This document shows positions 1 through 10,030 of a DNA stretch of 64,000 bases, piece by piece. The notes under the pieces are model-generated. The model saw only the letters and a list, made by a program, of their open reading frames with translations, made no database searches and was not told the DNA's origin. Numbering within the stretch: position 1 is the first letter of the stretch; each line of letters starts with the position of its first letter. The position numbers and the translations under genes are program-made. This DNA comes from Dendrocalamus latiflorus (lineage: Eukaryota > Streptophyta > Magnoliopsida > Poales > Poaceae): positions 16,765,905 to 16,829,904 of the forward strand of contig CM029640.1 of assembly GCA_017311315.1 (NCBI GenBank), given 5' to 3'.

Positions 1-1925
1 CATTTAAAATATTAACCAGCTAAATGGCATATGTTTAGAATTGAGGTTAATAGAAGGGTGAAATTTAAATAAATAAAATCTGAATTTATAGAAATTAACT
101 TTATGGAGATTGAATTTATAAAGCTAGGTTTATAAAGTAATGATATTTGGATTTTTAAAATTTGAATTTGGGATAATGGGTACTAAATTTGAATTTAAAA
201 TATTTTATTGGTCAAAATGGTGTATTTTGGTATTTTTGGGATTTATGGATTTGTCTGGGATTTTTGGGGATTTTTCTGAATTTTTCTGGATTTTCTAAAA
301 TCATATGAATAGTGTTGGGCTCGGCCGGAATCAACAGTGCAGCCCAGTCTGGATTTTCCCGCGTGAAGAAATCGGCCAACGGCCCGGCTTACCGCTCGGC
401 CGAGCAGATCGCGGCCCACGCGCGCTTGCGGGCGAAGCCCAGCGCAGGCGCGCCCACGTCTGCCCGATGGGCGACGCGTGCCCAGTGCCGACGGAGGCGA
501 TGGAGTGGATGCGAACGCTCAGATGGGAGATCGCAACGAATGGATGGCGGTGGTTTAAACCGATCTGGACGGTTGGATGCTATGGGCACGGACGCTCACG
601 ATCTGACCACGTCGCCCCCACTGGTCATCTTCTACCTCCCGACCATCTCTCTCTCCGCAAAAGCAGAGAGCGGCGGCTTAGGCGGAGCGGCTGCAGCGAT
701 GGCTCTCCGAAGAAACGAGGGGTACCTAATGGGGCGGTGCAAGCTAGGGAACCCATTTTAGGGTTTTGGGAGGCGAGGTAATGGGCAGTGGTGGCTGGCA
801 ATAGGGGGAAATGCGGCGGCCTCCAAAGCAGCTCCATGGCCACCCAAGGTTTTTCCGGTCAATTGAAGAGCGTTTTAACCATATGTGGGACCTAGGGAAC
901 CTATTGGAAGTGGTGGCGTAGCTCAGGGTTAGCTCAAGCATGCTAGCCACGCGAAGGGTGTTACGGCCGAGGGGAATCTCAGCCGCCCGAGCTGTAGACT
1001 AAAGCTCACATTCAAATGAGTGTACCAGTGTGATTTGTAAGCCATACAGGTTATACAAGCACAAGGAATTGAAAATTGATTGAATGCATCGGGAGATCAC
1101 CTCTAGGGTTTGCCGGGCGCAGGGGAGGTGATTGCCGGCAGGAGAGGTGACGAGAGAGCAATCGGTTGCTTGTATAAGGGGGTGGGAATGTCTAGAGGAG
1201 CTTCACCCGAAGATATTACTTTGGTCGCGTTTGATTCACGCTGGCCAGGGGGAATGGCTCTGGTAGGGCTGCGACAAGGGGGAATGAACGCGACGGGGTT
1301 GTGCGCGGGGCAAGAAAAGAGGGAAGAGGTGCAGCTAACTGGTGGGCCGACGTGTAGAGGCTGACGCTGAGGTGAGGGAAGCAGAGTGACGCCGTCCAGC
1401 GAGAAGAGGTGGTGACGCGTGAATGGCTGCGGCTGCGGGAAGGAGAAGAAGAAGTGGCGCACGGCAGGGACGCCAGGGAGAAGGGGAAGGCGCATTTGCC
1501 AAAAGAGGAAAGCGCATTTTCGCTGTAATTTGCCAAAAAGGGAAAGAAATCCGAATTAAATCAAAATTCACAAAAATTTCAAAAACTTCAAATTTTTGGG
1601 GTGTTTCAGTTATTTTTTAACTCTATAATTTTAGGATACTTGTGAACAACATTGTCCTTAAAAATAACTTTTTTTAGTGACTGAAAGCACAACGTTGTGG
1701 GGATATTTACTTTTAGAATATGCACAAACGATGATTATGTTCTATTAAAGAACATAGTTCGATTTGCTTACGCGACATATGAGGTGGGCATGACGATGAC
1801 GCAACAGGTTGCAACAAGACCATCTAGAGAGTTCGGAATGCCACAGGTCTATTGCTTCGGCGCTACGGAGCTTTTCCAGTTGGCGTCCGGCCTCGTGACA
1901 AGCGGCCCTCACCCCCAACCAGAAC
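1..1925. other. Intergenic, no gene seen; probable decayed LTR-type repeat
   Basis: The first 300 bases are AT-rich with repeated ATTTTT-type words. About 305-1500 is GC-rich, and 1500-1620 returns to A/T-rich text around a GGTGTTTCAG motif. The frames open here overlap each other and match no protein I recognise. The AT-GC-AT mosaic resembles decayed Gypsy LTR material in grass genomes, but I found no paired LTR or target duplication, so this is only an inference. Confidence 0.3.
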
Positions 1926-2185
1926 CAAACGAGATCCTCTGCAGTTGCGTACGGACGACTGCAGAGGGAAGTCGCGATCTGAGCCGTCCGATTGAAAAAA
2001 GGACGGCTCAGATCCTTTTGCTGCTACAGTACAAGGTACTGCAGCTACAGTAAAAATTACTGTAGCTACAATAATTTTTACTGTGGCAAAAAAGATCTGA
2101 GCCGTCCTTTTTCCAATCGGACGGCTCAGATCGCGATTTCCCTCTGCAGTCGCCCGTACGCGACTGCAGAGGATTCGTTTCCAAC
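1926..2185. repeat. Foldback MITE with nested hairpins
   Basis: The two halves are near-perfect reverse complements, with outer ends reading ATCCTCTGCAG on one side and CTGCAGAGGAT on the other. Each arm also contains its own small hairpins: CCTCTGCAG paired with CTGCAGAGG, and GAGCCGTCC paired with GGACGGCTC. The centre is CTGTAGCTACAG-like sequence. No coding capacity is visible. I could not fix a direct target duplication, so the superfamily is open. Confidence 0.75.
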
Positions 2186-2278
2186 CAGAACAGCCTCAGG
2201 AGTCCGGACTGATCCATCTGCGAATTTTTGGCAGATCTAGCGCATTTTAAAATCATATTTATAAATAATATTAACATA

Positions 2279-3062
2279 TACATGAGAATAATAGAAATAT
2301 TATTTTTACCATTCGGCCACTAGACGGTAACATTGTGGAGCTGACACGCCAGCCACTGTGCTGCCGTGCGCCTGCCACCCGGCCACTATGTGGCTCCCTA
2401 CCTACTGTCCGGCCACCAGATGGCAGACCTGCCTTAACTAGTATTTTGTATTACCATTTGTTCGAAATTTTAAATATAGCAATGAGCTTAAAATTTATGA
2501 AATTTTAAGTGCAGCCTCCTGGCATAACGTACTTCACTGTATAATTTTTTGATAATTTTATCTGCTCTTAATGTTGCTCAAAAATTTGTACGATTATGAT
2601 ATTTGTAGGAGTTGTTACATATAGCAAACGAGCTCTAAAAATTTCGTAATTTTTGGAACTCGTTTGGTATATGTAACAACTCCTACAAATATCATAATCG
2701 TGTGAATTTTTTAGCAACATTAAGAGTGAATAAAATTATCAAAAAATTACACAATGAAGTACGTTGTGTCAGGAGACTGCAAATAAAATTTCATAACTTT
2801 TCAAACTCATTTGCTATATTTAAAAATTTGAACAAACATTACATATAAAATACTAATTTAGATTGGTAATTAAGCCAACTAATTAACTGGCTTAATTACT
2901 TACCGTATGGTGGAGGTGTGGCAAGCCACCTGCCACATGGTGGTCCGGTGGCAGGCGCCTACCTCACGGTGGCTGGCCTCCAATAGTCTACATGTCAGCT
3001 GCAAGGCGCTGCCGTCCGGTGACAGGGCGGCAAAATTGCTATTTTTGTTATTCTCGTGTGTA
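2279..3062. repeat. Large foldback element, arms about 390 bp
   Basis: The region reads as one long imperfect palindrome centred near 2640. The outer ends are CATGAGAATAATAGAAAT on the left and the complement of ACGAGAATAACAAAAAT on the right. GGCCAC/GTGGC-rich blocks follow, and then an AT-rich inner palindrome (2440-2858) with arms such as GTAGGAGTTGTTACATAT and its complement. There is no open reading frame of note. The inner AT palindrome and the outer GC-richer palindrome may be one element or a nested pair. Confidence 0.7.
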
Positions 3063-3599
3063 CATGGCTTTTTTTTTTTGTAAATACGAGTTCAAAACAC
3101 GCTATATGTGCTAAAAAATTTGGGTATTGCTGGCACGAGGATATAGGAAATTACGACTTTAGTTGATTAAAAAATTTATTTTATGATGCCATCTCGTTTG
3201 TTTCATCTTTTAAAGAAATCGTTTTATTTGTTTCAAGTCTTGAAGAAGTCAAAATCTAAAAAAACTGTTTGAAGAATTCGTTCTATTAAGTTTTCCCGTT
3301 CAAAAAAATAGTTTAATTTGTTTCAAGCTCGAAGAAGCCAGAAACCATAATTCAAAAGCCGCTTGCATCCGAGGGCCCGGAACCGCGTCCTCTATGGATC
3401 CCTCCCACCGTTCCATCCAAAAACTGCCGTCTCGACCAGCCCATAACGGTGTCCGTTTCCCTGCCTGCCGTCCCAGCCGGAGGAGACGCGCAGCGCAGGC
3501 AGCGACCGGATCAAACCAGCAGCAGAAAAGCAAAACAAAACAAGTTGCTGGCTCTGTCGCTTAACCACCGCGCGGCCAAGACTCAAGACACGGGAAAAT

Positions 3600-3796
3600 G
3601 TAAACGAGTGAACCCAAAGAACTAGTCCGCCCACTGCAGTATTAAAAGCAGCCAGCCGGCATTACTTCTGACTTGACCAACAGCAGCAGTTGAAGCGGGA
3701 GGTGCTTATATTCCGAAAGGAACACATTCCATCCATCCATCCATCCATCCACCGAGGAAAGGGAAAGGTGGTCAGAGGGGAAGAGGGATTCCAGCA
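3600..3796 (+). promoter_or_regulatory. Candidate promoter and 5' UTR of the C2-domain gene
   Basis: A TATTAAAAG box lies at 3640-3648, about 150 bases before the ATG. A run of CCAT repeats (about 3727-3752) and purine-rich sequence lead to the start codon. The spacing fits a TATA box plus a leader of about 120 bases. No transcript evidence is available here. Confidence 0.4.
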
Positions 3797-6660
3797 ATGT
3801 TGGGGCATCTCGTTGGGCTGGTGAAGGTGCGGGTGCTGAGGGGGGTAAACCTTGCCATCCGCGACATCCGCTCCAGCGACCCCTATGTCATCGTCCGCAT
3901 GGGCAAGCAGGTTGGGGATCTTGAAGCTAAGATGTTCTTTCTTCTTCTTCTTGCGTCTTCTTTGTTTGCCTGTTGTTCGTTATGTAGATGCGATTGCAGC
4001 TGCTTTTTTCTGAATATTTGGTTTTTTTAGCTTTTTTGCCGGTTCTTTTTCTGTATTCGTTTGTGTTATTCTTAATGAGCTAATATATTTTTTTTTCTAT
4101 TTTTAGTTTTTTTAAATTTTAATTACGCTAAATAAGTCATGTTTAACTACAGTAAAATTTCAATCGCTACAGTGCAATTTCAACCATAAGTCATATTTTT
4201 TCAACCTAACCGAGTAGGACCTAAGGGCGTCTCCAACAACTAGCTATTTAGTTAGCTAGATCTGATGTGGCAAGGAAAAAGTAGGAGAGAGAGTAGTCAC
4301 TAGCGACGAGCAAATAGCTGATCTATTTCACGTAGTCCAAGAACATGAGAGAGGAGCATGTGTGTCCAACAGTATAAAATAGTCTTTGCTTTTGTCTCTT
4401 ACCTCCACGTCAGCTGACTATATAGCTAGTACTAGCTATTACCATTGCGGACGCCCTAAGGGCGTTGCTAGCGCCGGACGCACTATGAGAATCTCCCACT
4501 ATACGGTCCCCTCTCATGGCGCAACATTTGATAATGCTATGTGTAATAAATGTGATCAGCACTGCAATAAAATGTTATCCACATGTGCAACAAAATAGGC
4601 ATAACCTCAACGCACACAAAATATACAAGAAACTATCCAAACAAAAATAAAATATTGTTGCAATAAATGAAACATTCATTGGAACAACTGTAAATAGCTT
4701 AAAAGAGGATATGGCAACATGAAAAAAAGACCTAGTGCAACATCAAAAATGACCTAGTGCGATAATTGGACTTATTGCAATATTTTGGACGAGCATGGAG
4801 GACAAGGCGACGTCTGGCCAAAACTATTACCTTCGGTGGGTTTAGATCGGACGGGGGCAGAAGCCGAGCCTGGTTGCGCTTGTGGAGGTAGAACCCAGCG
4901 GGCGGTCTTGTGGAGGTAGAACCTAGCGGCGGTGATGCTTCTAGAGGCCTCTTGAAAACACAAAAAACGGCAATAATCTCCTTTGTAGTCTCGGGCCTGT
5001 TCTTTTCGGCTGCGGTTTATGGCTTTTGGCTGAAATTTTTGAATTTTAGCTATTTACGGTACAGATTACGGAAAGACAGATACTCACTTACGATTTTGGT
5101 TGGTACAGATGTTGGTCTTTTAACGTGTAGATCGTTTAACTTGTAGACCTCGTCTTGAGAAAATACTCCGTTTAAAAGTTATGTACTGTAGCAAAAGTCA
5201 AAAGCCGTCGGCTTGTGAGGTAAAGAACAGGCCCTGAGACATTAGCATGCAAGGACTGAGAGGCCAACCGTTGGAAGGGGAGCGCTCCATGTGGTCTTCA
5301 GCTGCTCCGGCGATACGTCTACTGAGAAATCCATGAGGGAGATATTTGCAGGGAGGAGAAGCAGGGGCATGGAGAGAGATGGAATGGACGGTTGGTGGTT
5401 GGCTTGGAGTGATGTGGATGGATAAGGTCAGGTGGGAGCTCAAAGGCATTCAGACGGATCAGTTTGCTTTGTACGTCTGCACAGTATCAATTACGAAGAA
5501 TTAATCGGCCTCTAGTTTCTAGCTTTCTCTCTTGCCATTTTCATATCTGTCCTCATTCGTCGGGTTGCAGATGGAAATACCTTTCCTATCCCTATTTACT
5601 GTTGCGCTGTTTATACCTGTCTTTTGATATTAGCATAGGTTATTTGCGCGCTAATTGAATTTATCTTCTCGACATTTCACAGAAGTTGAAGACACGAGTG
5701 ATAAAAAAGAGTACCAATCCGGAGTGGAACGATGAATTGACCCTCTCTATTGAAGATCCCGCAGTTCCTGTTAGACTGGTATGTATTCCCTCTCTTTTCA
5801 TCTCCCCTTTTTTTCTCATACCACACAACAAAAATCGTGTTTTCTTCACTTCTTTTGTATATGTACTCTTCGAAATTGTAACGGTATTCATTACAATGTA
5901 AAAGAGAAAAATAAACTAGTTGCTTGTACCTCGCTATCATGCCATTTCGCAGACAGCAATGTATACTGGGCATTTTGATATTTCTAGTGTAGCCATTATA
6001 TGTTGAATCAATTGTATGTATCATCCGTTGGTTTTGCCGTACTGGTTGCCGTGAATGTGAAGTTGGTAACAGTAGCTGAAGTTAACATCACAAGTTCACA
6101 ATTGCATATTTGCATAGTCTTCTCTCTCCTGGAGAATAGGTATCCAGCGGAGAGATTCCTCTCCCCGTCCCTATTCTGGAAGGACTAGTAGTTTCATTTC
6201 TGGTCTGCGCTTTCATCAACATATTTGCTATTTTCTAGGACATCACTAGTTCACTATCCTATGACTACACCATGTGGTTTCAATAACCAATTTGCTCCGA
6301 ATGAAAGAAATTTGAAAACTTGTATTCTCGGTTATCAAGCACTGATAAGTGATAATCCTTGCTCCTTCTCAGGAAGTGTTTGACAAGGACACGTTCATCG
6401 ACGATCCAATGGGCAATGCAGAGCTGGACATCCGGCCGATGGTGGAGGTTGTGAAGATGAAGCTTCAGGATGTCGCCGACAACACCGTTGTGAAGAAACT
6501 GGTGCCGAACAGACAGAACTGCATAGCTGAGGAGAGCGCCATATATATATCTGAGGGGAAGGTGAAGCAAGACCTGGTTCTCAGACTAAAGAATGTGGAG
6601 TGCGGGGAAATCGAGCTCCAGCTTCAGTGGGTCGACGTCCCTGGTTCCAAGGGTGTATGA
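3797..6660 (+). CDS. CAR-type C2-domain protein, 3 exons, OsGAP1-like
   Basis: Three exons with GT/AG borders join in frame: 3797-3910, 5683-5778 and 6373-6660, giving 38+32+95 = 165 residues. That is the usual length of C2-domain ABA-related (CAR) proteins such as rice OsGAP1. Exon 1 opens with MLGHLVGLVKVRV and RSSDPYVIVRMGKQ, the first C2 strands and calcium-loop aspartate. Exon 2 has NPEWNDELTLSI. Exon 3 has EVFDKDTF with loop aspartates, then the plant-specific insert and a C-terminus ending in WVDVPGSKGV. In this family the single C2 domain binds Ca2+ and acidic phospholipids at the plasma membrane, recruits ABA receptors, and in OsGAP1 stimulates a small GTPase. No frameshift or missing C2 residue is visible, so it looks functional. 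Intron 1 (1,772 bp) holds two MITEs. It is the only apparently intact ordinary host gene in the window. Confidence 0.93.
4225..4456. mobile_element. Tourist-type MITE in intron 1 of the C2 gene
   Basis: The element is 232 bp. The left end is GGGCGTCTCC, the right end is complementary (GCGGACGCCC), and TAA lies directly outside both ends (4222-4224 and 4457-4459). A three-base TAA/TTA duplication with short inverted ends is the signature of PIF/Harbinger-derived Tourist MITEs. It has no coding sequence and lies inside the intron, so it should not alter the protein. Confidence 0.8.
4993..5234. mobile_element. MITE with GGGCCTGTTCTTT ends, in intron 1
   Basis: The left end GGGCCTGTTCTTT is matched by its complement at the right end. 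The interior carries CTCGTCTTGAGAAAATA and CCGTTTAAAAGTTA, which recur in the element at 7580-7824, so the two are copies of one family. The flanks (GTCTC outside left, GAGAC outside right) extend the inverted repeat instead of forming a direct duplication, so the target site is unclear. Confidence 0.65.
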
Positions 6661-7083
6661 ACTCGCTCCCTGTTGTTTTAAGAGTTCCCTAAGTGAAAGT
6701 TAAATACCTGTGGAGAATCAAAGCCACGGCTTATTTGGACACAGCAAGTGTCTGGAAGATCTCCTAGCGTTTCGACACAGCCAAGTTAGGATTTAGATGT
6801 ACGATATGACTGTATAGTAGATTTTTCGAAGACTGAAACATCTACTATGCAATTAAGCATCGTATAGTATGGCGTCGTCCTGTGTGTACAAAAATAATTG
6901 GTGGCTGGAGCTTGCAACTCTCAAAATTAACTTCCTCGTTGGCGCGTCTTGCACGCGGATGGGCAATGCTATATGTACTAATCTTCCTTTCTTGCAAATT
7001 TTGGTTGTGGATTGCGGATCAGTTACAGGTTCTTATTGCCAATAATCGTGAGTACATTGGCCGGCAACATCAGGACAGTGTTT
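6661..7083 (+). other. 3' flank of the C2 gene, no separate gene seen
   Basis: This A/T-rich stretch follows the TGA stop and probably includes the 3' UTR of the C2 gene. No conserved protein or RNA is recognisable. Confidence 0.4.
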
Positions 7084-7569
7084 TTTTTAGAAAAACAAGG
7101 CCAAAACCCCAGCTCCACTAGTAGTAACATGACTGCAAAATTCTTACAAGTTTAGTCCCCACAAGATCGACAAGACCAACACCACCCCCAGTGCGTCATG
7201 AGTACAAAATTCCACAACAATATAGCCAAAAAAAATAGTTAAGAAGCATCTTTCTTCCCCTTTTGGACCTGAAGGACCTTGCAATATGGATCATCCGAAG
7301 TCACTTATCTTCAGCTAGGAGGTATCCACGTTATCTCCAATGTCTTCTGTTCCAAACTCGAAATAAATCGATTTGCGAGCCCATGAACAAATAATGCAAA
7401 GCTTTCGGAAACCTGAATGTTGTCCTTCTGAGAACTGCGAATGATCTCCAACTTTCCTTATGACACAACAAATAAAATCTAAGTTCCAAATGCTCCACAA
7501 GATAGCAGCACAAATACAGCTTAAAACTTCATATTTTCTGTTGTGCAACCACAAATCCAGAAGCGCCAA
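7084..7569 (-). mobile_element. Truncated LINE 3' end (remnant)
   Basis: On the minus strand the block ends in a short A-run (T-run at 7081-7088 on the plus strand), as a LINE 3' end would. Upstream translation gives AAILWSIWNLDF, resembling the WAIWCTRNDIVF motif in the C-terminal region of the LINE at 61814-64000. Only about 480 bases remain and stops are present. It could be another poly(A) retrocopy, because the homology is short. Confidence 0.4.
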
Positions 7570-7579
7570 ATCCGATAGA

Positions 7580-7824
7580 GGCCTGTTCTCTTTGGATTTG
7601 GCTTTAGCTTATGGTTTGGTTGCAGATTATGGCTTTTGAATTATTCGTGAGAGAGAGTACGGACTAACAGAAACTCGCATGCGGTTTTGATCAATATAAA
7701 TAAAATCGCTAAAGTGTATACTACAATTAACTTGTACACCTCGTCTTGAAAATATAATCCGTTTAAAAGTTAATTATTATAGAAAAATCAAAAAGTAGCT
7801 TGTAGAAGTTGAGAAGAACCGTCC
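7580..7824. mobile_element. Second copy of the GGCCTGTTCT MITE family
   Basis: It starts GGCCTGTTCTCTTTGG and ends AGAAGAACCGTCC, imperfect inverted ends. The interior shares CTCGTCTTGAAAATATA and CCGTTTAAAAGTTA with the copy at 4993-5234. It is non-coding. Confidence 0.55.
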
Positions 7825-7870
7825 AGGTCTGCACAGAAACAATGTGGAAAAAAATGCTAAGCAGATTCAG

Positions 7871-8112
7871 GTAAAATTTTTGCTTTTTAGCCCAAAATTT
7901 GAAAGTTTTTTACATATGGACCCCTGGAGAAAAGATTTGCAAAAGTGGACCCTTCTCTCGGCGCCAAAGCATATGGCGCCCAGGGTACATGTCACGACGC
8001 CATATGCTTTGGCGCCGTGAATTGACACGTCGGAGCCAGGGTGGCATAGCACGACGCCAAGGCCTACAGCGCCGTGACATGCACATACGGCGCTAAAGGC
8101 CGTGGCGCCGTG
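7871..8112 (+). repeat. Left terminal inverted repeat of the MULE
   Basis: This 242-bp arm pairs with 15431-15672. The outer 110 bases are AT-rich. The inner part is packed with GGCGCC or near-GGCGCC sites, several in short palindromes around CATATG. Confidence 0.92.
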
Positions 8113-8661
8113 TACTGACTTAGCCAGTCAAACGTGGTCGCCGTGCCTTGCTACAAGTCCACCTATCGTGGCGCCAAACATGCGAGCACCATACATAGCT
8201 TACACGGCGCCATACCCTTTGGCGTCGAGATGTGTATATACGGCGCCAAGGTGTTTGGCGCCTCTTTTGGCGCCAAACAGTCTGGCGCCGTATATACACA
8301 TTTCGACGCCAAAGGGTTGACATGCGTCATATTTGCATATATTTACATGCCATTTTACCCTCATATTTTTCATATTTTGGGACCATTTATCATCATTTAC
8401 ACGCTTTTATATATTTAATTGCTCGAAATGGACTGTTTTACACTTTTTTGTGCTTTTCCACAGGCCGGTGCGATCTAGGTGCATAAACGACAAATTTGGA
8501 CTACTCCGTACAGATGTGCGCATCAACACGAATGCGTAGGATCTGTTCGCGATGAAATCGGAGTTTCCAAGGGCCAGAAAAGAAGAAATGAAATGGGAGA
8601 TGGACTGATTTGTAAACCCTAGATTCTTCGAGGACTATTCTGCAAAATGCCAAAATCCCCC
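8113..8661. other. Subterminal MULE region with GGCGCC palindromes
   Basis: From 8214 to 8318 two arms face each other around a short loop. Both contain GGCGCCAAA and a GTATATAC block, so the stretch can fold back on itself. 8330-8661 is A/T-rich and holds no recognisable gene. The block near 8199-8222 reappears inverted near 10988-11011. Confidence 0.55.
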
Positions 8662-8910
8662 TGTTGTGGCTACAGACCAAACAGAGAGAGAGAGATGGTG
8701 GTGGAGAGTGATGAAGATAAGTGTAATGGCCTGGGTCCTCCCCATGGCTTGTACTCATATATATACACACATGAGGAGTGCTTTTACAGTTATACCCTTA
8801 CATCTGGTTATCCCCTCCGGGGGCAGTTATGTCATTACACATGGCCTATTCTGGGCCTTATAATCTCCTACCAGGCCTGCTGGGTTTAGGTGGGGGCCAT
8901 CCCTACGACA
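8662..8910 (-). mobile_element. Solo LTR of the element C family, inside the MULE
   Basis: The block starts TGTTGTGGCTACAGACCAAA and ends CCATCCCTACGACA. Along its length it matches the C LTRs at 29974-30217 and 58870-59113, including the AGGTGGGGGCCA box. Flanking five-mers are CCCCC and CCCTC, one mismatch apart. No internal sequence is attached, so it is best read as a solo LTR left by LTR-LTR recombination, in the same minus orientation as C. Confidence 0.8.
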
Positions 8911-10030
8911 CCCTCATTTCCATCAAAAGCCGCCGCCGCCTGTGGGAAGCTTCGAGCCCGGTTTCTTTCTGCCCTTGGCCTCCCTTTGCTCTCCCCCTCC
9001 TTCTCCACATCCGGCCGCCGGCGAGTGCCGGGCCGCAGCTCGTCGGTGCCCTCCCGTCCTCTCCTTCTCCACTCGCCATCACCCCGCAGCTCCTCACGGC
9101 CACCATCTCTCCGCCGCTCCACCTCCTTCCACCTTCTCTGCCCAGCCGCCGCTTCTCCTCTTTGACGCCGCCGCTTGCTCTCCCCTCCTCTCTTCTCTAT
9201 CTCCGGCCACCCGCTCCTCACATCCACCGCCGCCTTCTCCTCTTGCCTCATCTCGCCGGTGTGTCCTCCCTCTTCTCCCCTCTTCTTGCGCCGCCCCTCC
9301 CTGCTCCACCGCGCCTCTATCCTGAGCTTCACCCGCGCCGCACCTCCACCGCTTCTCCGCCCCGCTACTCCTCTTTCTCCATCCTATCTGCCGCCTTGCT
9401 CTTCCTCCAGTCCGGCCATCCCCTCACCGCCGCCCCTTCAGATCCTGCGCCCCCCACTACCTCTCTACCGTGCCTCCTCCCTGCTTCTTCACCGCCGCCG
9501 CTTCTCCTGCTCCTCACCCGCGCCTCCTCCTCCTTTCTCCACCAGTGGCGCCGCCGCTTTATCCACTCTCTTTCTTCTCCACCCGACGCTCCATCCCCTT
9601 CACCCCTCAACAACCGAGCGCCGTCCCTCCAGATTCTCCACCCGCCGCACGCCATCGCGCCTCTTCCTCATCGGCCACCTCCCTCCTTTGCTTTTCCACC
9701 GGCGAGCGTTGCTTCTCCTCTTGGCTCTTCTTCATATCCACCGCCGGCCACGCCCTCTGCGACGTCTTCCCCAACTCCTCTACAACCTCAGCGCCGCCGC
9801 TCTGCTTCAGCATCGGCATCGCCTCTCCACCGACACCGAGGCCGCCGACCGCACCGATCTCCGCCAACACCTTCACCGAGCCCGCCGCCTACTTCTACAT
9901 CATCTCTCCACCGACGGCGACTTCCCACTGCTTCCCCTTCAGAGCCGCCGCCGGCCGCCGATCTCCATCGCCACCGACACCTTCCCCTGCTCTGCTTCCT
10001 CTACTATTGCTCTACTCGGTTAAATTTCAA
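8911..10030. other. Pyrimidine-rich, CCGCC-repeat block (no credible protein)
   Basis: About 1.1 kb of the plus strand is almost all C and T with recurring CTCC, CCGCC and CTTCT words. Overlapping long frames in all registers translate to Pro/Ser/Leu or Arg/Ala strings, which follows from base composition and does not indicate coding. It could be a fused 5' UTR or leader captured by the MULE. No domain is recognisable. Confidence 0.5.

Noticed and set aside
305..850. Overlapping frames near the left end as a gene
   Set aside because: No homology is recognised, both strands are open, and codon pattern follows GC content.
900..940. A possible tRNA-like GTAGCTCAGGGTTAGCTC patch
   Set aside because: No acceptor stem or anticodon arm can be formed around it.
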